From Pseudomonadota bacterium (lineage in GTDB: Bacteria; Pseudomonadota; Gammaproteobacteria; Steroidobacterales; Steroidobacteraceae): a DNA stretch of 38,773 nt. The position numbers and the translations under genes were made by a program. The notes below the pieces were generated by a model. It was not told the DNA's origin, searched no databases, and saw only the letters and a program-made list of their open reading frames with translations. The stretch covers positions 1 to 38,773 of the forward strand of contig JAJYLP010000027.1 in assembly GCA_021787615.1 (NCBI GenBank), read 5' to 3'. Within the stretch, counting starts at the first letter, position 1. Each line of letters starts with the position of its first letter. Positions 34,029 through 38,773 of the stretch are shown piece by piece.

Positions 34029-34851
34029 CAGCATCTGCACCGGATCGTGCCGGAGAGCGATCCCTACATGCCCCGGGCGGGGCGCGCATTTTGGCGCGCC
34101 GGTGCTCGCGCTTTACGACGGGTGCACAAACCCGCTCGTGGTGCAGCGCACGCTCGCGGCCCGCTCAGTCGCCGACGGGCAGCGCGGGGCGCTGCTTGCC
34201 GCGGCGCTGAAGCTCACCACACTCGTGCCGATCGTCGCTGCGGGGCTCCCCGGCGGGGTGCTCTATCCGCATCTGCGCCGCGATGATGACATCTACCGCT
34301 ACATCCGCCTCGCGCTCGGCCTGCTGCCCTCGGGCGTGCCGGGGGCGTTTCTTGCGACCTGCCTCGCGGCGCTGATGGCGGCGCGCTCGGCCACCTACAA
34401 CAGCGCCGTCACGGTGCTGTCGATCGACTTCATCCCGCGCGCCCGGCCGCAGAGGGACGAGCGGCACACGACGCGCTGGGCGCGCATCACCACGGCGCGC
34501 GCGACGCGGGTCTCGGCCGCCGGGGTGCCGCAGCTCGCGCGCTTCCCCTCGCTGCGGCAGTACTTCCAGGCCGTGCACGCCTGCCTCGCGCCGCCGGTCG
34601 CGGCAGTGTTCCTCGCCGGGGTACTCTGGCGGGGCGCCAACGCCCGCGGCGCCTTCGGCGCGGCGCTCTACGTGCTCGCGCTGCTCGGGATCTCGCGCCT
34701 GCAGCTCCTCGGCGTGACGGGAATGGATCTTGCGGTCTCGCTCGCGGCGCGGGCGCTCGCGAGCCTCCCGCGCACGCCGCGCTCGGTGCAGCTCGGCGGG
34801 CTCGCAGTCCTCGCACTCACCGCGACGATTGTGGCCGCGTTCTGGTCGCGT
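34029..34851 (+). pseudogene. Sodium:solute symporter (SGLT-type) remnant
   Basis: The C-terminal half of an SSS-family sugar symporter. It starts abruptly at 'QHLHRIVPESDPYMP' in one frame and shifts at about 34072-34081 into the frame of 'GAPVLALYDGCTNPLVVQRT'. It continues with 'RSVADGQRGALLAAALKLTTL', 'LAALMAARSATYNSAVTVLSIDFI', 'RFPSLRQYFQAVHACLAPPVAAVFLAGVLW' (conserved SGLT helices, quoted here in parts) and ends at 'TATIVAAFWSR'. About 250-300 N-terminal residues are missing. There is no stop codon before the LacI-type gene, so the frame reads straight into it. Confidence 0.75.
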
Positions 34852-35508
34852 ATGTCAATGGCGGCAATTAAGGATGTTGCGAAGCGGGCGGGAGTGGGAG
34901 TCGGCACGGTCTTGCGCGTCATCGCCGGCAGCGGGTCGGTCTCGGCCGATGCGCCCGGGCGCGTGCGCCGCGCCGTCGAGGAGCTGCGGTTCCGCCCCTC
35001 TCACGCCGCGCGGGTGCTGCAGAAGGGCCAGTCGCAGACCATCGGGGTGTTCGTGCCTTTGGTGCACGGGGCGATCTACACCCCCATCCTGCACGCCATC
35101 TACACCACACTGCGCACCTACAGCCGGCACATGGTGGTTGACTTCGGCCAGAGGCGCGAGAGTGAGCGGCAGGATGCGCTCGACGCGGCGGAGTTTCTGA
35201 CCGACCGCGGCTGTGACGGCCTGCTCATCATGGGCACGGCGCTGAAGTGCACCGACGTCGAGCGCATCGCCGCGCTGCGCCAGGCGGGGCTCATCGTGCC
35301 CGGGGACCTCCCGGTGATGGGCTATGACGGCATCGATCTCACCGCCCTCACCGTCCCGCCGCTCATCACCGTGCTCATTCCCTGGCGGCAGATCGCCAGC
35401 CACGCCCTGCACCACCTGCTCAACCTCTGCTACGGCATAAGCCTGCCGGTCGAGCGCGACAGCCCCGCGCAAGTGACCTGGCGCGACGCCATCGCGCGCC
35501 TCGCCTAG
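34852..35508 (+). pseudogene. LacI-family regulator with most of the effector domain deleted
   Basis: From the ATG at 34852 (or 34858) the product is 218 residues against about 340 for the family. The DNA-binding start is present: 'IKDVAKRAGVGVGTVLRVIAG' and 'VEELRFRPSHAARVLQKGQ'. The first effector subdomain runs to 'TDVERIAALRQ' (near residue 145). The sequence then jumps to the last part, 'GDLPVMGYDGIDLTALTVPP' and the terminal 'PLITVLIPWRQIASHALHHLL'. About 120 residues that build the sugar pocket are gone. In helix 2 of the HTH the usual 'SVGTVSRV' reads GVGTVLRV. It may still bind DNA but is unlikely to sense sugar normally. It is continuous in frame with the symporter remnant. Confidence 0.7.
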
Positions 35509-35549
35509 GACGCCGGGCGCGCCTGCGCGCCGGGGGCGCACGCCGCTTC

Positions 35550-37826
35550 TTAATAGTGGAACTTGTAGTGCACCTCGGCGTAGATCTGGAACGGGTTGTC
35601 CCAGTGCGTCCCGCCGAAGGTCTGGCTGTTGTCGATCAGCAGATGCTTGTTGAACACGTTGAGCGCGTTCAGCGACACCCGCAGATTGCGCGTGACGTTG
35701 CGCCCGACGCTGAAGTTCAGCCGCGCATGGCTCGGCAGGTGGCTCGGCTGCCAGGTCGGCGGCGCGACGTTGCCGTTGGTGAAGCCCGAGCCGATGTAGA
35801 GCTCCGCGGCGAGGAACCAGTGCCCCGGCAGCATCGCGTTCAGGCCGCCGTTGAAGGTGTTGCGCTGATCGTGATCGAGCGCGTAGTAGCCGGCGGGTGG
35901 CGCGAAGTTGGTCAGCCCGCCGGTGATGCCGCCGAAGGCGTCCGCAGTCTGGTTCGAGTAGGCGATATGCACCTGCACCCGATGCCAGAGCATCGGCGAG
36001 CGGACCGTGAGCTCGCGCGCGCGGATCAGCGCGCCGGCGTCCGTGAGCGGCAGGTAGATGTTGGTGTTGCCGATCGCGTTGTGATCGAAGAAGTTCTTCG
36101 CTTGATTGACGAAATAATCCGCATGAATGGTCCACCCGTCGATCGGGATGGTCACGCCGAACTCGCGCTCCTGATCGCGCTCGCCATGCAGCGGCAGGAA
36201 CGCGGTGTTGTTGCTGCTCGCGAACGCCGCGAGCGGCCCTGAGAGGGTATCGAGCGGCGGGGCCTGGAAGTACTTGCCCCAGAAGGCGCTGAACACCCAG
36301 TTCAGCTGCGGCACGCGCACGGTGATACCGGTGCGTGGGCTGGTTGCGGTCTCGGTGATCCCGCCCTTGAAATACGTGTAGCGCACCCCGGCGGACAGGT
36401 TCACCCAGTGATCGAGGTGATAAGTGTCCTGGGCATAGGCGGCAAAGAGCCCCCCGGTCGGGTTCAGCGCCTCGTACAGGGCGCTCGCGCCGGTCTGATT
36501 GAACAGCAGCGCGAAGTTGTTGGTGTCCTGCTGCGCGAAGCCGAACAAGCCAACCCCCAGGTGGTTGCGCCCGACCTTCATCTGGAGCTTTTCCTGCCCG
36601 CCCTCGTAGGTCGAGGTGTGCCGGCTGGTGGTGCGGGTCGGGTAGTCGTTGACCCCGCCGATGAGGTCGGCGCGATTGTAGTGATAGAGCAGCGAGCTCG
36701 TGAGCGTCGCGTCGTCCGTGAAGGTGTGCTCCCAGGAGAGCACCGCGAAGGTATCGGACTCGCGCTGCGTGTCGCTCTGGCGCTGCCCGGGATAGATCGG
36801 GATCTGGTAATCGTCCTTGCGCGAGGCGGCGACGAAGCGCAGCTCGTCGTGCGAGTCCGGCTCGTAGATGAGATTGGTGAAGCCGCCGTAGCCGAGCTCC
36901 TGATCGTGGATGATCTGCCCGACCGGGGTGCCGATGCCGAGGTTGCTGCGGTTGCCGTCGATGCTCGCGTAGTAGGCGAACTTGCGCGTGTGGCTCGCGA
37001 CGCTCAGATAATCGTCGGTCTGGCCGTAGTTGCCGGCAGTGACGTCGAGCACGGCCTGGTTCTTGCGGCCGAAGCCGCTCTTGGGGATCACGTTGAAGAT
37101 GCCGTAGACGCGATCGCCCTGATCGGCGTTGTAGGAGCCACGCTCGGCGCCGAGCACCTGGATGTCCTCGGGGTCGATCTGCGGGCCGAGGTTGCTCGCG
37201 ATGTTGGTGTTCGGGATCTCCACCCCGTCGATGAGCCAGGCGGTCTGGTGCCCGCCGCGCACGTGCAGCTGGTCGTGCACGATGTAGGCGCCCGGCACGA
37301 AATCGGTGATCATCGCCAGGCTGTTGGTGAGCACCGCGCCCGGGGTGAACTGGATGTCCTGGGCGCTCACCAGCGTGATCGGCGTCACCGAGGCGACCAC
37401 CGGAGCGTGCACTCGCGCGGTGATGGTCACTTTCTTCAGCGCGCCGGCCGGATGCAGCCGCACGGTGAGATTGGGGAAGTAGCCCGGGACCAGGGTCACC
37501 GCCTCGCTGGCGGGCGCATAGCCCGGGCCACTCACCGAGAGCATGTAGTGCCCCACCGACACGTTCTGGAACACGAACCCGCCGTGTGCGCTGCTCTGGT
37601 GCATCCGCACGCGCCCGGAATCAATCGATTGCAGCTCGACCGTGGCGCCCGGCACCGGTTTGCCCATGAGGGTGCGTACGGTGCCGCGCACCGTGCCGAA
37701 GGCCGACGCCCAGCTGGTCGCCGGCATCAGTCCGAGCGCGGCGAGTGCGCCTGCGGCGGCGAGGGAACGGAGTCGACGGTCGGCGCGGCATGCGCGCCCC
37801 ATCCGGCTCACAATGGGATCTGTCAC
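35550..37826 (-). CDS. TonB-dependent receptor with N-terminal carboxypeptidase-regulatory domain (Oar-like)
   Basis: A 758-residue outer-membrane receptor. A signal peptide (about residues 1-41, ending TSWAS) precedes a carboxypeptidase-regulatory-like domain (about 44-125, 'FGTVRGTVRTLMGKPVPGAT'). The plug is near residues 155-260 ('LAMITDFVPGAYIVHDQLHV', 'RGGHQTAWLIDGVEIPN'). The 22-strand barrel ends in the aromatic signature 'YAEVHYKFHY'. The GTG at 37826 was chosen because GGGAG lies seven bases before it; longer readings only add Arg-rich sequence. It is convergent with the LacI/symporter remnants and lies downstream of a DUF2946 gene. Substrate is unknown: sugar (from the SSS/LacI side) or metal (from DUF2946) are both possible. 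Confidence 0.9.
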   Translation of the reverse strand: MTDPIVSRMGRACRADRRLRSLAAAGALAALGLMPATSWASAFGTVRGTVRTLMGKPVPGATVELQSIDSGRVRMHQSSAHGGFVFQNVSVGHYMLSVSGPGYAPASEAVTLVPGYFPNLTVRLHPAGALKKVTITARVHAPVVASVTPITLVSAQDIQFTPGAVLTNSLAMITDFVPGAYIVHDQLHVRGGHQTAWLIDGVEIPNTNIASNLGPQIDPEDIQVLGAERGSYNADQGDRVYGIFNVIPKSGFGRKNQAVLDVTAGNYGQTDDYLSVASHTRKFAYYASIDGNRSNLGIGTPVGQIIHDQELGYGGFTNLIYEPDSHDELRFVAASRKDDYQIPIYPGQRQSDTQRESDTFAVLSWEHTFTDDATLTSSLLYHYNRADLIGGVNDYPTRTTSRHTSTYEGGQEKLQMKVGRNHLGVGLFGFAQQDTNNFALLFNQTGASALYEALNPTGGLFAAYAQDTYHLDHWVNLSAGVRYTYFKGGITETATSPRTGITVRVPQLNWVFSAFWGKYFQAPPLDTLSGPLAAFASSNNTAFLPLHGERDQEREFGVTIPIDGWTIHADYFVNQAKNFFDHNAIGNTNIYLPLTDAGALIRARELTVRSPMLWHRVQVHIAYSNQTADAFGGITGGLTNFAPPAGYYALDHDQRNTFNGGLNAMLPGHWFLAAELYIGSGFTNGNVAPPTWQPSHLPSHARLNFSVGRNVTRNLRVSLNALNVFNKHLLIDNSQTFGGTHWDNPFQIYAEVHYKFHY

Positions 37827-37937
37827 GTGGAGTCTCCCGCGGCGTCGCGTCCTGTGCGGCGTCGCCGTCCGAATCGACGTCATAACGGATCGCGCGCGGC
37901 GCCTTCGCAGCGGCACCGGCATCGCGGCCGAGATCGG

Positions 37938-38357
37938 TCAGACGGTGGCGGGCGGAGCGCGCGCCTGCGGGATGTGCGCGAAACGGACGCCCGCGGGGGC
38001 CGGCGGCTGCGTGAACGCGAGGTCGACGGCATACGGGGCACGATGCACGAGGCTCGTCAGCGCATAGGCCGGCGCCGGCGAGGTCCCGTTGCAGAAGACA
38101 CAGTGGGTTGCAGCGCGCGAGCCGGCGCCTTGCCCGCCATGGCGGGCCCCGCCGTGGGCGAAGTACCCGGTGGGGAATCCCTCGTGGCAGAGCACGATGG
38201 ACAGCCCGTGCGTGCCCGGCTCGAAGCCGAGCGGCACGAGCGCACGCAGGCCGAAGGCCGCAAGCGCCAGCCATCCGACCCATGCGGGCACGGTGTGCCT
38301 CGGCGTCAGACGCCGCGCGAAACCGCCCCGCTTCGTGCTGAACGATGATCCGCTCAA
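37938..38357 (-). CDS. DUF2946 family small membrane-associated protein
   Basis: A 139-residue protein with a basic N-terminus, one hydrophobic segment ('VGWLALAAFGLRALVPLGF', residues 27-45) and a Cys-containing 'THCVFCNGTS' motif near residue 85, a combination typical of DUF2946. The family is often encoded beside TonB-dependent receptors and copper-related genes, but its function is not established. The listed start is a TTG at 38357; a GTG at 38291 with GAGG six bases upstream is a serious alternative and would leave the hydrophobic segment at the N-terminus. It is followed after 111 bases by the TonB-dependent receptor, probably in one operon. Confidence 0.7.
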   Translation of the reverse strand: MSGSSFSTKRGGFARRLTPRHTVPAWVGWLALAAFGLRALVPLGFEPGTHGLSIVLCHEGFPTGYFAHGGARHGGQGAGSRAATHCVFCNGTSPAPAYALTSLVHRAPYAVDLAFTQPPAPAGVRFAHIPQARAPPATV

Positions 38358-38550
38358 GTGTTGCCGAGCACCGCGGCCCTGTCGGCCGGGAGCGTCATTC
38401 TATGCGAATTATCAGCGTCGCGCGGCGCTGACTCGTCCCTGAGCGGCGAGCCGAGCGCGTCTTGCGTCCAGCTGACGCTCCTCGAGGTGGCTCGGCCCGC
38501 CGCGCATGGGTTGAGACCCGGCGCGGCGGGCGAAGTTCCCGCCCAGTCGC

Positions 38551-38773
38551 TCAGAGGCCGAACGAGTAGCCGACCGACAACACCACCGCGTTCGGCCAGA
38601 AGTGCACGCTGGAGGTGCGGAAGACCCCCGCGGTGTCGGTGGTGAGGCGGCTGTTCACCTGCGCGACCGAGTAGGAGGCGACGATGTGCCAGCGCTGATT
38701 GATGTGGTATTTGACCCCGGCCGTGACCGCCGGCCCCACCGAGGCGGGCATCGAGATCGAGGTCGGCCCGCCG
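38551..38773 (-). CDS. OmpW-family outer-membrane protein, C-terminal part (5' end outside window)
   Basis: The last 74 residues of an outer-membrane beta-barrel, open to the right edge. 'PASVGPAVTAGVKYHINQRW', 'VASYSVAQVNSRLTT' and the end 'NAVVLSVGYSFGL' match the final strands of OmpW-type eight-stranded barrels, including the aromatic residue near the C-terminus used for barrel assembly. OmpW proteins form narrow hydrophobic channels. It reads in the same direction as the DUF2946 and TonB-receptor genes, 193 bases upstream of them. Confidence 0.82.
   Translation of the reverse strand, partial: GGPTSISMPASVGPAVTAGVKYHINQRWHIVASYSVAQVNSRLTTDTAGVFRTSSVHFWPNAVVLSVGYSFGL

Overview
The window is GC-rich, densely packed DNA from a Gram-negative bacterium. 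Outer-membrane genes (a TonB-dependent receptor, an OmpW-type porin fragment), a PEP-CTERM exported protein, periplasmic lipoproteins and a PhoB-type promoter point to a proteobacterium. The gene style (S9 peptidase, Oar-like TonB receptor, SGLT-type symporter beside a LacI regulator) suggests a gammaproteobacterium near the Xanthomonadales/Nevskiales, but this placement is inferred from gene content only. No rRNA, tRNA, CRISPR array, integrase or transposase was recognised.

Layout, left to right. 1-6.6 kb: end of a cation:proton antiporter, an S9 peptidase with a coupled DUF2007 gene, then a redox run of aldo/keto reductase, zinc alcohol dehydrogenase and DUF302, and a membrane-anchored methyltransferase without a normal start codon. 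6.7-7.5 kb: a VapBC toxin-antitoxin pair with a palindromic operator. 7.6-14.1 kb: a divergent trans-4-hydroxy-L-proline catabolic locus. The leftward operon is deaminase, 4-hydroxyproline epimerase and GntR regulator; the rightward operon is D-hydroxyproline dehydrogenase, TauE/SafE permease and MFS exporter. A perfect 20-bp palindrome lies between them. 14.2-16.7 kb: an OPT-family transporter and a DUF488 protein. 16.7-19.9 kb: pstS-pstC-pstA behind a good Pho box, without pstB. 19.9-21.7 kb: mtnA coupled to a fuculose-aldolase-type class II aldolase, which fits the DHAP shunt for 5'-deoxynucleoside salvage. 22.0-25.5 kb: an ABC-2 exporter overlapping its own histidine kinase and NarL-type regulator. 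25.7-28.9 kb: an L,D-transpeptidase and a second ABC-2 exporter.

29.3-35.5 kb looks like an eroding accessory zone. It holds a DUF4382 lipoprotein and an intact PEP-CTERM protein among gene wreckage: a frameshifted GGDEF-EAL relic, a stray PEP-CTERM tail, a PAS relic, and an SGLT-type symporter remnant that reads in frame into a LacI regulator missing most of its effector domain. The gene-free DNA here carries TAGG half-sites and strong hairpins. 35.5-38.8 kb: an Oar-like TonB-dependent receptor, a DUF2946 protein and the end of an OmpW-family gene, all leftward.

The most self-contained functional units are the hydroxyproline locus with its operator, the mtnA-aldolase pair, and the ABC exporter with its two-component system. 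The most unusual structure is the 30.8-35.5 kb chimeric debris field. No clearly new defence or mobile system was found.
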